From positions 43,107-107,106 of the forward strand of contig CACKXS010000001.1 in assembly GCA_902604305.1 (NCBI GenBank): a DNA stretch of 64,000 bases, in the 5' to 3' direction. The notes beneath the pieces are model-generated. The model did no database searches. It worked only from the letters and a program-made list of their open reading frames with translations, and was not told the DNA's origin. The stretch is from an uncultured Pelagibacteraceae bacterium. GTDB taxonomy: Bacteria > Pseudomonadota > Alphaproteobacteria > Pelagibacterales > Pelagibacteraceae. Positions 30,116 to 40,636 of the stretch are shown piece after piece (the stretch's first letter is position 1; every line of letters begins with the position of its first letter). A program made the translations under genes and the position numbers.

Positions 30116-30625
30116 TCAATATAATAAATTTTTTTGTTTATAGTTGTCGTGAACTATTAATGTTCTGGGTCTTAAAATTCTTACATCTGGTATTTTAAGA
30201 TCGTCAGCACAAGAATTTGGTATTTTCTCTATATATCTTATTACATCGTAAGAGAAATATCCTGATAATAAAGAACTTATTGGTGGAAGACCTTTTGGAA
30301 TTTTGAATTTAAAACTTTCAATTAAATTTTCTATATTTTTTTTTGGATTACCTTTGATTTTAATCTTTTTATTTTCTTTATATATATAGCAATTGTTATT
30401 ATTAAATTCCCAGATTTTGTCAGGATTTCTTCCAAAAATTGTGTATCTTCCCTTAATTACTCCCTTTTCAACTGATTCAAAAACAAAACTATTTTTTTCA
30501 TTTAAAAAATTATTAATTAAATTATTAATTTCTCTTAGTCCATTTGTTTTTGCAGAATAATATATAATTTGATTTATATCTTTTTTGTGGTCTCTAGTAA
30601 ATTTTTTAAGATCAACATTTAACAT
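30116..30625 (-). CDS. trpE: anthranilate synthase component I, N-terminal part (terminated by frameshift)
   Basis: TrpE N-terminal features (FVFESVEKGVIKGRYTIFGRNPDKIWEF, LPPISSLLSGYFSYDVIRYIE); stop TGA at 30118-30116 just after an A7 run (coding strand). Confidence 0.9.
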   Translation of the reverse strand: MLNVDLKKFTRDHKKDINQIIYYSAKTNGLREINNLINNFLNEKNSFVFESVEKGVIKGRYTIFGRNPDKIWEFNNNNCYIYKENKKIKIKGNPKKNIENLIESFKFKIPKGLPPISSLLSGYFSYDVIRYIEKIPNSCADDLKIPDVRILRPRTLIVHDNYKQKNLLY

Positions 30626-30632
30626 TATTTAT

Positions 30633-32051
30633 CTAAAATGATTTTTTCATTCTCTCAAGAGTTTTTTCATTTACTTCAATATTGTATTTTTCATTTAATA
30701 AAAAATCATATGAATTATAGAGATTATCCCTTAATTTTATATTTGTTTTATTTGTAAACATTTTATTATCTTTATTGTTTTTATTTAAATTATTTTCATA
30801 AATATTTTTTATATTAATTAAATAAACATTATTGTTATTATCTGATATTAATGAAAAATTATTTAAACCTAGAGAATAAATAAGCTTAACCGAATCCAAA
30901 GCAAAATTATTTGTATCGTTGATTGAATTAATAGTTAAATTTTTTATTGATCCATTAGACAAGTTAGAAAAATCGAGTTGGGTAAATTCTTTTTTTTGTA
31001 TTTTAGTCAATAGATCTTTGTGAATTTCATATTTGTTCATTTGAAATAAATCATTTTTTACATTTTCATAGAAATTTTTGTTTTCCAGACTCGGCAAAAC
31101 TTTTTTTAGATTTTTAATTTCATACAGCAAGAAGAAATCACTTTTATCTACTAAATCTGTAATCTTATTATTTCTTTTTTTATAAATTTCATTTAGTAAA
31201 GGATCATTATTATTTCCAGGATAATATTCTTTAAATATTTTAACTTTTAAGTTATATTTTTTTGATATTTCATTAATATCATTATTGTTAGCTATTAAAT
31301 CATCAATATCATCAATTTTTGAAAAAAAATTTTCAGTAAATTCAGTTTCTCCACTTAAGATTTCGGGAGTTAGCTTAATTATTGAAATATCTATCTTTTC
31401 TACTAAAAATTTTTCTTTGTTATCATTTATATGTTTTTTTAAATCGTCAAAATCAATATTATTTTTATTTATATATATAGAATTTAAATCAATATAATCG
31501 ACTTCTACTTTTTTTAATTGTTCTTTATAAGTTTTATTAATTAAAAAAAAAGGTGATTTGATTCCACCGCTAATATATGTGAATAGTTTTTTTTTTAATT
31601 CATTATCTCTGATATTTTTTTCAAATTCTACAGAAGAAATATTTTTTTCTAATAAAAATTTTTCATATTTTGTTCTTGAAAAATTATTAACTTCATTGAG
31701 AAAAGTCTCTTGTTTTTTAATTTTTTCTGCAAGTATACTATCTGAAAACGAAAAATTTAGTTTATTTATTTCTAAATTAATAAGTGAAATTGAAACTAGT
31801 TGAGTTAAAAGTTGTTCAAGAATATTATTGTTAATATTTTCTTTTATCACATTTGTACTAATCTTTGAGTTGTTAACAAATTCTGCAAAATCTTGTGTCG
31901 AAACATTGTGATTATTTATTTTTGCAATACTGTTTGTATTGCCACCACTAAAAACACTTCCCATTCCCCAAAAAACAAATGGAATTATTATTATACCAAC
32001 CAGAACCCCAGCTAGCTTACCTTTTGAAAAATTTCTTAGTTTATTTAACAT
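30633..32051 (-). CDS. PpiD/SurA-N-domain periplasmic folding factor
   Basis: N-terminal cytoplasmic stretch plus a single TM (GKLAGVLVGIIIIPFVFWGMGSVFSGG), then IAKINNHNVSTQDFAEFVN, typical of alphaproteobacterial PpiD-like proteins. Confidence 0.75.
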   Translation of the reverse strand: MLNKLRNFSKGKLAGVLVGIIIIPFVFWGMGSVFSGGNTNSIAKINNHNVSTQDFAEFVNNSKISTNVIKENINNNILEQLLTQLVSISLINLEINKLNFSFSDSILAEKIKKQETFLNEVNNFSRTKYEKFLLEKNISSVEFEKNIRDNELKKKLFTYISGGIKSPFFLINKTYKEQLKKVEVDYIDLNSIYINKNNIDFDDLKKHINDNKEKFLVEKIDISIIKLTPEILSGETEFTENFFSKIDDIDDLIANNNDINEISKKYNLKVKIFKEYYPGNNNDPLLNEIYKKRNNKITDLVDKSDFFLLYEIKNLKKVLPSLENKNFYENVKNDLFQMNKYEIHKDLLTKIQKKEFTQLDFSNLSNGSIKNLTINSINDTNNFALDSVKLIYSLGLNNFSLISDNNNNVYLINIKNIYENNLNKNNKDNKMFTNKTNIKLRDNLYNSYDFLLNEKYNIEVNEKTLERMKKSF

Positions 32052-32107
32052 TTAGTTTTAATTTTATTGATCTATAAAAAACAAACCTATAAATTAAATT
32101 TAAGTTA

Positions 32108-32857
32108 ATGACAAATAATATGTTTTTTATTGCTAATTGGAAAATGTTTGGTGATTTAAAGTCAATAAATTCTACCAAAAAAGTGATTAAACTTTCTAAA
32201 AATAAAAAATACAAGAGAGCACAAATTATATATTGCCCCCCATATACATTATTGGATAAATTTTTAAAAATAACAAATAATAGTAAAATTAAAATTGGAG
32301 CTCAAAACTGTCATCATTCACAAACTCCTGGGCCATATACTGGTTCGATTAATGCTGGGTTAATAAAATCTATTGGCGCAAAATATGTAATAATAGGACA
32401 TTCTGAAAATAGAGTTTCTGGTGACACTAATCATATTATAAATCTAAAAATTAAATCTGCTATTAAAAATAATTTAAATATTATTTTTTGTATTGGTGAA
32501 ACTTTATTTGAAAAAAAAAATAAAAGAACTAATGCAGTTTTGAAATCTCAAATAAATCAAGGTTTAAAAAATATAAAAAAAAATAAAAATATTATTTTTG
32601 CTTATGAACCAGTTTGGTCTATTGGTACCGGAATAATTCCAAAAGCTGAAAATCTTAAAAAACAAATTTCTATTATTAAAACAATGATTAACAAACACTC
32701 AAAATTGAAAACCCCTAAAATAATCTATGGCGGATCTGTAAATACAAAAAATATTACTGAATTAAAAAAAATTAGTTCAATAAATGGGTTTTTGATAGGT
32801 GGTGCATCTCAAAATGCGAAGAATTTTATTGATATCATAAAAAAAACTATTAATTAA
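32108..32857 (+). CDS. tpiA: triosephosphate isomerase
   Basis: FIANWKMFG; IGHSENR; AYEPVWSIGTG; YGGSVNTKN. Confidence 0.95.
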   Translation: MTNNMFFIANWKMFGDLKSINSTKKVIKLSKNKKYKRAQIIYCPPYTLLDKFLKITNNSKIKIGAQNCHHSQTPGPYTGSINAGLIKSIGAKYVIIGHSENRVSGDTNHIINLKIKSAIKNNLNIIFCIGETLFEKKNKRTNAVLKSQINQGLKNIKKNKNIIFAYEPVWSIGTGIIPKAENLKKQISIIKTMINKHSKLKTPKIIYGGSVNTKNITELKKISSINGFLIGGASQNAKNFIDIIKKTIN

Positions 32858-32862
32858 ACAGC

Positions 32863-33165
32863 ATGGAAAATATATTATTAATTGTAAACATTATACTTGC
32901 TTTTTTGCTTGTTATATTTGTACTTTTTCAAAAGTCTGAAGGTGGTGCTCTAGGTATAGGTGTATCTCAGGATAATTTTATGTTCTCAAGATCAGCAGGC
33001 AATTTTTTTACAAAAGCCACGGCAATTATTGCAACATTATTCATATTCTGCAGCCTTGCCTTAACAATAGTTTCAAGAGGGGATCTTACTCCAACGACGT
33101 CAGTTTTAGATAAAATTGAAGAAAATTCAAACGAAGCACCAGAAATTCCTGAAAATAGTAATTAG
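32863..33165 (+). CDS. secG: preprotein translocase subunit SecG
   Basis: FVLFQKSEGGALGIG; two TM segments; between tpiA and pyrG. Confidence 0.9.
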   Translation: MENILLIVNIILAFLLVIFVLFQKSEGGALGIGVSQDNFMFSRSAGNFFTKATAIIATLFIFCSLALTIVSRGDLTPTTSVLDKIEENSNEAPEIPENSN

Positions 33166-33205
33166 TACTTTCCATTTTAAAATATACAAGCTATAAGATA
33201 ATTCC

Positions 33206-34819
33206 ATGGCGCGATATATATTCGTAACTGGCGGCGTGGTTTCATCATTAGGTAAAGGATTGTCATCCGCTTCTTTAGCATATCTTTTAAAATCTCAAGG
33301 TTATAAAGTTAGGATAAGAAAAATGGATCCATATTTAAATGTTGATCCGGGTACAATGAGTCCTTTTCAACATGGAGAAGTTTTTGTAACCAACGATGGG
33401 GCTGAGACAGATTTAGATCTTGGTCATTATGAAAGATTTACAAATATTTCAGCAAAAAAATCTGACAATATTACAACAGGAAAAATTTACAGCGATATAA
33501 TTAAAAAAGAACGTAAAGGTAAATATTTAGGAAAAACTGTTCAAGTTATTCCACATGTAACAGATAGAATAAGAGAATTTATAAAAGGTGATATTACAAA
33601 TGAAGATTTTGTTATCTGTGAAATAGGAGGTACTGTTGGAGATATAGAAAGCTTGCCTTTTGTTGAAGCAATAAGGCAATTTTCAAATGAAGTTGGAAGA
33701 AACAAAAGTTTATTTATTCATTTGACCTTTGTGCCATTTTTAAAATCATCTGACGAAATTAAAACAAAACCAACTCAACATTCTGTTAAAGAATTAAGAA
33801 GCCTCGGTATCCAACCAAATATAATTATTTGTAGATCACAAAAATCTATACCTTTAGATCAAAGAAAAAAAATATCATTATTTTGTAATGTTTCGATTGA
33901 AAACGTAATAGAAACAGTCGATGTAAGAACAATCTATGAGGCTCCAATAAGCTTCTATAATGAGAAATTGGATAAACAAGTTTTAAAATATTTTAAATTA
34001 AAACCAAGAAAAAAAGTTAATTTATTGCCATGGAAAAAAATTACCAAAACCGTTTTAAATACCAATAGAACAGTAAATATTGCAATAATAGGAAAATATG
34101 TAAATTTAAAAGATGCCTACAAATCTTTAGATGAAGCACTGATTCATGGTGGAATTCACAACAATATTAAAGTTAATTTAATTAGAATTGAATCTGACAA
34201 ATTAAAATCTAACCAAATTAAGAAACTTTTAAAAGATGTATCTGGTATATTAATACCAGGCGGTTTTGGCAAAAGAGGAACTGAAGGTAAAATATCAGCC
34301 ATTAATTATGCAAGAAAAAATAAAATTCCTTTTTTAGGTATTTGTTTTGGTATGCAAATGGCAGTGATTGAATTTGCAAGAAATGCTCTAAAAATTAAAA
34401 ACGCAGGATCTAGTGAACTAGATAAAAAATGCAATCCTGTAGTTGGATTATTAAATGAATGGAACAAAAATGGAAAAAAAATAATCGGCACAAATGAAAA
34501 CCTTGGTGGAACTATGAGATTAGGATTATATGAAGCTAAATTAAGACATAATTCATTGATAGAAAGAATCTATAAGTCAAAATCTATATTTGAAAGACAT
34601 AGGCACAGATACGAAGTTAATAATAATTTGAGAAATAAATTTGAAAATAAAGGAATGATTTTTTCTGGAATGTCACCAGATGATAAATTGCCTGAGATTA
34701 TTGAACTAAAAAACCATCCATGGTTCATAGGTGTTCAGTATCATCCCGAATTTAGATCTAGACCTTTGTCCCCACATCCATTATTCTCATCTTTTATCAA
34801 GGCAGCAAAACTCTATTAA
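33206..34819 (+). CDS. pyrG: CTP synthase
   Basis: YIFVTGGVVSSLGKGLSSASLA; GICFGMQMAVIEFARN; GVQYHPEFRSRP. Confidence 0.97.
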   Translation: MARYIFVTGGVVSSLGKGLSSASLAYLLKSQGYKVRIRKMDPYLNVDPGTMSPFQHGEVFVTNDGAETDLDLGHYERFTNISAKKSDNITTGKIYSDIIKKERKGKYLGKTVQVIPHVTDRIREFIKGDITNEDFVICEIGGTVGDIESLPFVEAIRQFSNEVGRNKSLFIHLTFVPFLKSSDEIKTKPTQHSVKELRSLGIQPNIIICRSQKSIPLDQRKKISLFCNVSIENVIETVDVRTIYEAPISFYNEKLDKQVLKYFKLKPRKKVNLLPWKKITKTVLNTNRTVNIAIIGKYVNLKDAYKSLDEALIHGGIHNNIKVNLIRIESDKLKSNQIKKLLKDVSGILIPGGFGKRGTEGKISAINYARKNKIPFLGICFGMQMAVIEFARNALKIKNAGSSELDKKCNPVVGLLNEWNKNGKKIIGTNENLGGTMRLGLYEAKLRHNSLIERIYKSKSIFERHRHRYEVNNNLRNKFENKGMIFSGMSPDDKLPEIIELKNHPWFIGVQYHPEFRSRPLSPHPLFSSFIKAAKLY

Positions 34820-35643
34820 TGTTAAATAAGATAGTTAAATGTAATAATTTTGAGATAGCTAATAATAAAAAAATATCCTTAATTTCTGGTCCATGTCAAC
34901 TTGAAAGTGAACAACATGCAATGGATATTGCGGGAAAAATTAAAGAAATTGCAGCAAAATTTAAAATTGGATTTATATATAAAACTTCATTTGATAAAGC
35001 CAACAGAACTAGTCTTAAAGGTCAAAGAGGTGCAGGTCTTGACGCTTCATTGCCAGTTTTTGATAAAATTAAAAAAGAATTAAATATCCCAGTATTAACT
35101 GATGTACACAATGTAGAGCAATGTTCCATTGTATCAAATCATGTTGATGTTTTACAAATACCAGCATTTTTATGTAGACAAACTGATTTATTAATTGCGG
35201 CAGCTAAAACAAAAAAAATTGTTAATGTTAAAAAAGGTCAATTTTTAGCACCATGGGACATGGTAAATGTAACAAAAAAAATTTCTGAATCTGGAAATGA
35301 AAATATTCTTGTAACTGAAAGAGGAGCTAGTTTTGGTTACAACACTTTAATTTCTGATATGAGATCAATACCTATAATGTCAAAAAATGGATATCCAATA
35401 GTTTTTGATGGAACTCATTCTGTTCAACAGCCTGGAGGCCTTGGTGAAAAAAGTGGAGGCCAAAGAGAATTTGTTGAATATTTGTCTAGAGCAGCTACAG
35501 CTGTGGGTATAGCTGCAATTTTTTTAGAAACTCATCAAGATCCAGATAATGCACCTTCAGATGGACCAAACATGGTTCCATTAAATGATTTAGAAAATTT
35601 ACTCTCAAAAATAGTTGACATAGACAACTTAATTAAAAAATAA
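34819..35643 (+). CDS. kdsA: 2-dehydro-3-deoxyphosphooctonate aldolase (KDO-8-P synthase)
   Basis: SGPCQLES; KTSFDKANRTSLKGQRGAGLD; ERGASFGYNTLISDMRS. Confidence 0.95.
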   Translation: MLNKIVKCNNFEIANNKKISLISGPCQLESEQHAMDIAGKIKEIAAKFKIGFIYKTSFDKANRTSLKGQRGAGLDASLPVFDKIKKELNIPVLTDVHNVEQCSIVSNHVDVLQIPAFLCRQTDLLIAAAKTKKIVNVKKGQFLAPWDMVNVTKKISESGNENILVTERGASFGYNTLISDMRSIPIMSKNGYPIVFDGTHSVQQPGGLGEKSGGQREFVEYLSRAATAVGIAAIFLETHQDPDNAPSDGPNMVPLNDLENLLSKIVDIDNLIKK

Positions 35644-35646
35644 AAG

Positions 35647-36906
35647 ATGAGCAAAATAACTAAAGTCATAGCTAGACAAGTTTATGATAGCAGGGGAAAC
35701 CCTACTATCGAGGCAGAAGTTTTTGCAAATAATATGAGAGCAAGAGCCATTTGTCCTTCAGGTGCTTCAACAGGCTCTCATGAAGCATATGAAAAAAGAG
35801 ATGTATCAAATAAAAAATACTTAGGAAAAAGTGTTTTAAAACCCGTTGAATTAATTAATAAAATTATTTCAAAAAAACTAAAAAATCAAAATATACATAA
35901 TCAAGAAAAAATCGATCATATTTTAATTCAAACTGATGGAACTAAACAAAAAAAGAAATTTGGAGCTAATTCTTTGTTAGCAGTTTCTATGGCAGTAAAA
36001 AAGCTGTCGGCAAGAATTAAAAAAATTCCTCTTCATGAAACTTTTTTAGTTAAGAAAAATTTCAAATTACCATTTCCTTTAATGAATGTAATCAATGGAG
36101 GAGCACATGCAAATAATGGACTTAGAATACAAGAATTTATGATTAGACCTGATAAAGCAAAATCTATAACTGAGGCAATAAGAATGTGTTTTTTAGTAAT
36201 TAATAATTTAAAAACTATAATTAAACAAAGAGGAGAATCAACATCAGTAGGGGACGAAGGTGGTTTTGCACCTATGATAAATGAAAATGAAGATGCTTTA
36301 AAATTGATAGTAAAATCAATACAAAGATCAGGCTTTAAAAATGGAAAAGACATATCAATCTGTTTAGATGTTGCAGCAAATGAACTTTTTAGAAATAAAA
36401 AATATTCAATTCATTCTAAGAAATTTATAAATACAGATAAGACTATCAATAAATATTTTAAATTAATCAGAAAATATAAAATTAAATCCATAGAAGATCC
36501 TTTTGCTGAGGATGATTGGTTATCATGGAATAAATTTATGAAAAAAATTAGCAAAAAAACACAAATTGTTGGTGATGATTTGTACGTAACCAATTTAGAA
36601 AGACTAAAAATTGGCTTTTTAAATAAATCTTCGAATGCAATATTAATAAAACTTAATCAAATAGGCACTGTTACTGAAACATTAGAGGTTATTAAGTTTG
36701 CACAATTAATTGGTTTTAATACTATAATATCACATAGATCAGGAGAAAGTGAAGATACATTCATTTCAGATTTGGCGGTAGGAACGAACTCCAATCAAAT
36801 AAAAACTGGATCTTTAGCACGCTCCGAAAGAGTAGCCAAATATAATCAGCTAATAAGAATTGAAGAGAAACTTGGAAAATCTGCAAAAATGAATAAAATT
36901 GTATAA
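35647..36906 (+). CDS. eno: enolase
   Basis: ARQVYDSRGNPTIEAEV; NVINGGAHANNGLRIQEFMI; SHRSGESEDTFISDLAVG. Confidence 0.96.
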   Translation: MSKITKVIARQVYDSRGNPTIEAEVFANNMRARAICPSGASTGSHEAYEKRDVSNKKYLGKSVLKPVELINKIISKKLKNQNIHNQEKIDHILIQTDGTKQKKKFGANSLLAVSMAVKKLSARIKKIPLHETFLVKKNFKLPFPLMNVINGGAHANNGLRIQEFMIRPDKAKSITEAIRMCFLVINNLKTIIKQRGESTSVGDEGGFAPMINENEDALKLIVKSIQRSGFKNGKDISICLDVAANELFRNKKYSIHSKKFINTDKTINKYFKLIRKYKIKSIEDPFAEDDWLSWNKFMKKISKKTQIVGDDLYVTNLERLKIGFLNKSSNAILIKLNQIGTVTETLEVIKFAQLIGFNTIISHRSGESEDTFISDLAVGTNSNQIKTGSLARSERVAKYNQLIRIEEKLGKSAKMNKIV

Positions 36907-37208
36907 TGTTTGTAAATATAAAAAAAAATTATTTTATTTTAATATTTACTATTTTATTTATTTATTTTTTTTTTAATCTCCTAGATGGTGAAAGAGGTTT
37001 AATCTCATATTTTGAAAAAAAAACTATTTTAGAAAACTTAGATGATGAAAAAACTAAAATATTTAATAAAATAAATGAACTTGAATTTAAAAATTCACTT
37101 TTAACTGATAATTTAGATTTAGATTATATAGAAATTTTGATTAGGGAAAAATTCTTATTTAAAAAAGAAGGTGAAAAAATCTACTTAATAAAAACCAATG
37201 AAAATTAG
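36906..37208 (+). CDS. FtsB/DivIC-family septum formation initiator
   Basis: Small protein with N-terminal TM and coiled coil; directly downstream of eno; [10 protein letters not shown] and [17 protein letters not shown]. Confidence 0.75.
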   Translation: MFVNIKKNYFILIFTILFIYFFFNLLDGERGLISYFEKKTILENLDDEKTKIFNKINELEFKNSLLTDNLDLDYIEILIREKFLFKKEGEKIYLIKTNEN

Positions 37209-38136
37209 ACATCCCGAAAAAATTAACAAACCTATTAATCCAATTAAAAAAAAACCAAGTTGGATTAAATCAAAACTCATTAGTAGCAAAGAATTCTTTT
37301 TAACAAAAAGTATAGTTAATCAGCATAAATTAAAAACTGTTTGCCAAGAAGCAAACTGCCCAAATATAACTGAATGCTGGAGTAAACGACATGCAACCTT
37401 TCTTATTATGGGAGATACATGCACTAGGGCATGTGCATTTTGTAACGTTATAACAGGAAAACCCAATCCATTAGACTCCTTAGAGCCTCTAAAAATTGCG
37501 TCTGCAATTAAAAAATTGAATTTAAAACATGCCGTAATTACTTCTGTAGATAGAGATGATCTTATTGATGGTGGAGCTAAACATTTTTATGAAGTTATTA
37601 TAGAAGCAAGAAAACAAAATCCTGAAACAACTATTGAAGTTTTAACACCTGATTTTTTAAGAAAAGGAAATGCATATAAAAAAGTTATTGAAGCCAAACC
37701 AGATGTATTTAATCATAATATTGAAACAGTTCCTGGCCTTTATAGGCAGGTTAGACCAGGATCTAGATATTTTGCTTCACTTGAACTTTTAAAAAATACA
37801 AAAAAAATTGACAAAAATATTTTTACCAAATCTGGTCTAATGGTCGGATTAGGTGAAAGCAAAGATGAAATTGTACAAGTAATGGATGACTTAAGAACTG
37901 CTGAAGTTGATTTTTTAACAATAGGTCAGTACTTACAACCTTCTGCTAAACATCATCCTCTTCAAAGATATTATGTTCCTGAAGAATTTGATGAATTAAA
38001 AAATATTGCGATATCAAAAGGTTTTTTATTAGTATCCTCATCACCACTTACTAGATCTTCATATCATGCTGACGAAGATTTTGCTGTGCTTCAAAAAAAT
38101 AGAATAAATAAAACTAATGCCCAAAGCATCAGTTAA
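37198..38136 (+). CDS. lipA: lipoyl synthase
   Basis: [45 protein letters not shown]. Confidence 0.96.
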   Translation: MKIRHPEKINKPINPIKKKPSWIKSKLISSKEFFLTKSIVNQHKLKTVCQEANCPNITECWSKRHATFLIMGDTCTRACAFCNVITGKPNPLDSLEPLKIASAIKKLNLKHAVITSVDRDDLIDGGAKHFYEVIIEARKQNPETTIEVLTPDFLRKGNAYKKVIEAKPDVFNHNIETVPGLYRQVRPGSRYFASLELLKNTKKIDKNIFTKSGLMVGLGESKDEIVQVMDDLRTAEVDFLTIGQYLQPSAKHHPLQRYYVPEEFDELKNIAISKGFLLVSSSPLTRSSYHADEDFAVLQKNRINKTNAQSIS

Positions 38137-38566
38137 AAGATCAATTGAATGTAAAAAAGAACAATTAATTGATCTTGTTCTTGATATAGAAAAATACCCT
38201 CAATTTGTTCCTTTCTGTTTAGACTCAAAAATTTATGAAAGAAAAGAAAAAGGGGATTTATTGTTAATTATTGCTGATTTAACAATCGGAAAAGGCCCTT
38301 TTAAAGATACTTATAAAAGTGATGTCAAATTTAATAAAAAAGATGACTCAATTTATGTAACTAATCTTGATGGTCCATTAAAACATTTAGAAAATAAATG
38401 GTATTTTAGAGAAGATAATAACATTACCGATGTTTCTTTTGATGTTGATTTTGAACTAAAAAATCATTTTTTAAATATTGTTATGACAAAATCTTTCCAA
38501 TTTGGTTTAGACAAAATAGCTGATGCTTTTCAAAGAAGAGCAGAAGATCTATTTAGCAAAACTTAA
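38117..38566 (+). CDS. type II toxin RatA/COQ10-family START-domain protein
   Basis: [32 protein letters not shown]-terminus; downstream of lipA as in alphaproteobacteria. Confidence 0.85.
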   Translation: MPKASVKRSIECKKEQLIDLVLDIEKYPQFVPFCLDSKIYERKEKGDLLLIIADLTIGKGPFKDTYKSDVKFNKKDDSIYVTNLDGPLKHLENKWYFREDNNITDVSFDVDFELKNHFLNIVMTKSFQFGLDKIADAFQRRAEDLFSKT

Positions 38567-39022
38567 AATTAAATTTAAAGCTTTATTAACAGTAGCTCTT
38601 TGAATCAAAACTCTTTTATTACTTTTAAAGTGGTTTTTTTTAACTAAAATTTTGTTACCCTTTTTAACGCCTATATAGACTAAACCAACAGGTTTTTCTT
38701 TGGTCCCACCATTTGGTCCAGCAACCCCAGTAATTGATACAGAAATATTAGTTTTACTAATTTTGTTTAAATTTTTAACCATAGCTAAGCAAGTTTCATA
38801 GCTTACAGCACCATGTTTGATTATTATTCTTTTAGAAACTTTAAGAATTTTAATTTTAGCTTCATTTGAATATGTAACTAATCCGAGAGTAAATACTTTA
38901 GAAGAACCACTTATTGATGTAATTGAACTTGAAAGCATACCCCCGGTACAAGATTCTGCAAAAGATATTTTTAACTTTCTTTTACTTAATAATTTTACAA
39001 CTCTTTGAGAAAGTTTTTTCAT
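38549..39022 (-). CDS. CinA C-terminal domain protein (nicotinamide-nucleotide amidase, PncC-like)
   Basis: SFAESCTGGMLSSSITSISGSSKVFTLGLVTYSNEAK; ITGVAGPNGGTKEKPVGLVYIG; only the C-terminal domain present. Confidence 0.88.
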   Translation of the reverse strand: MKKLSQRVVKLLSKRKLKISFAESCTGGMLSSSITSISGSSKVFTLGLVTYSNEAKIKILKVSKRIIIKHGAVSYETCLAMVKNLNKISKTNISVSITGVAGPNGGTKEKPVGLVYIGVKKGNKILVKKNHFKSNKRVLIQRATVNKALNLILSFAK

Positions 39023-39510
39023 GAAGTAATTACCATATATAAAACAAGTACAGCTACAACATATAATCCTGCACAGATATCGTCCATAATAACACCAAAA
39101 CTATTCTTAAAGTTTTTATCATAGTAGCTAACTGGATAGGGCTTAGCGATGTCAAAAATTCTAAATAGAATAAACATAATAAAATAAAAGGTTAGTATTT
39201 GACTAGTTTCTTTTTCACCTATATGAGCAATTTCATAAAGACAAATAGGTATCGATTGACCAATAAATTCATCTATAACAACTTCTTTAGGATCTTTGTT
39301 ATCTAAGTCTTTTATAAATATATTTACTGCATAAAGTGAAATTAAAAATACAATGATAACACCAATTAAAACAATATTGGGTGAAAAATTTAGTATATGA
39401 AATAAAAAAAATAAAAATATTATTGTTGCCAATGAGGCATAGCTGCCTGGTATTTTTTTTAATTTTCCTATACCGAACAATGTGACAATCAAAAAAATTA
39501 TTTTATTCAT
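39019..39510 (-). CDS. pgpA: phosphatidylglycerophosphatase A
   Basis: GKLKKIPGSYASLATI; DPKEVVIDEFIGQSIP; RIFDIAKPYPVSYYDKNFKNSFGVIMDDICAGLY. Confidence 0.9.
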   Translation of the reverse strand: MNKIIFLIVTLFGIGKLKKIPGSYASLATIIFLFFLFHILNFSPNIVLIGVIIVFLISLYAVNIFIKDLDNKDPKEVVIDEFIGQSIPICLYEIAHIGEKETSQILTFYFIMFILFRIFDIAKPYPVSYYDKNFKNSFGVIMDDICAGLYVVAVLVLYMVITS

Positions 39511-40600
39511 ATTTACTAATTGAAATTACTGCTTCGCACGCAATGGCATTTTCTTTTCCTATTATGCCTAATTTTTCTACAGTTTTTCCTTTAAGGTTAA
39601 TAATATTTTTATTTATATTCATTAATACAGACAAAGAATTTATAATTTTATTTCTATACTTAGAAACTTTTGGTCTCTCGCAAATTAAATTAATATCTAA
39701 ATTATTGATATAATAATTATTATTTATTAAATCAAAAATAATAGGTTTTAGCATTTTTGGAGATCTTATATTTTTAAATTTACTTTCATAGCTCGGATAT
39801 AAAGACCCAATATCTTTTTTTCTAAGAGCACCAAGTAATGCATCGATAATACAATGAAGAATTACATCTCCATCTGAGTGTCCTTTTAGTCCTGAGTGAA
39901 AAGGAATATTGACACCACCTAAATATAATTTTTTGTTTTTGATCAATTTATGTATATCAAATCCAATTCCATAAAATGTTTTAGCTTCATTTGTGTAAAG
40001 ATCTATTTTCTTTGTTATTTTTATGTTTTTTTCTTCTCCCTTAATAAACTTTACTTTTTTATTATTATTTAAAAATAATGCAGATTCATCAGATACTGAA
40101 TTTTTATTATTTTTTGATAAATTATATAAAATTTTATAATCAAAACATTGCGGTGTTTGTGCCAGAAGAACTTGTTGCCTTTTTAAATTAATTACTTTGT
40201 TTTTATAAATATATTTAGTTGAATTATTTGTGTTTATATAAGGCACTACTGCTTTATTTTTTTTTAAATTTTTATTTAAATTATTTAGTAGTTTTAAAGA
40301 AAAATTTGGTCTAGCTGCATCATGAATAAATACATTTTTAATTTTTTTATTTTTTAAATATTTTAAAGCTTCAAAAGATGAATCTGATCTTTCCCTTCCA
40401 CCTTTAATAACTTTAACATTGGGTATTTTAATTTGTTTATTTGAGACAAGAATTATTTTTTTAAATAGATTTGATTTTTTTGCTTTTTCGATAGAGTGCA
40501 TAAATAAGGGTTTATTTTTGTACTTAATAAACTGTTTTTTTTCTTTATGATTAAAACGCTTACCTTTACCTGCCGCAAGTAGTATAAAACAATTATTCAT
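39503..40600 (-). CDS. ispDF: bifunctional IspD/IspF
   Basis: IspD nucleotidyltransferase motif LLAAGKGKRF fused to IspF (GIGFDIHKL, GHSDGDVILHCIIDALLGAL, IGKENAIACEAVISI). Confidence 0.93.
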   Translation of the reverse strand: MNNCFILLAAGKGKRFNHKEKKQFIKYKNKPLFMHSIEKAKKSNLFKKIILVSNKQIKIPNVKVIKGGRERSDSSFEALKYLKNKKIKNVFIHDAARPNFSLKLLNNLNKNLKKNKAVVPYINTNNSTKYIYKNKVINLKRQQVLLAQTPQCFDYKILYNLSKNNKNSVSDESALFLNNNKKVKFIKGEEKNIKITKKIDLYTNEAKTFYGIGFDIHKLIKNKKLYLGGVNIPFHSGLKGHSDGDVILHCIIDALLGALRKKDIGSLYPSYESKFKNIRSPKMLKPIIFDLINNNYYINNLDINLICERPKVSKYRNKIINSLSVLMNINKNIINLKGKTVEKLGIIGKENAIACEAVISISKYE

Positions 40601-40636
40601 GTATTATTTTTTCTAATTTATATATATTTTTAATTT

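Noticed and set aside
30121-30140. Programmed -1 ribosomal frameshift at the A7 run
   Set aside because: The downstream frame is +1 relative to the upstream one, so a -1 slip would not reach it
29170-30625. Two separate functional genes (e.g. pabB-like plus another)
   Set aside because: The halves together form one collinear TrpE and a one-base change joins them without any stop, so a single frameshifted gene is the better reading
38117-38566. RatA-type toxin of a toxin-antitoxin pair
   Set aside because: Sequence and position fit the COQ10/START-domain gene next to lipA; no antitoxin partner seen
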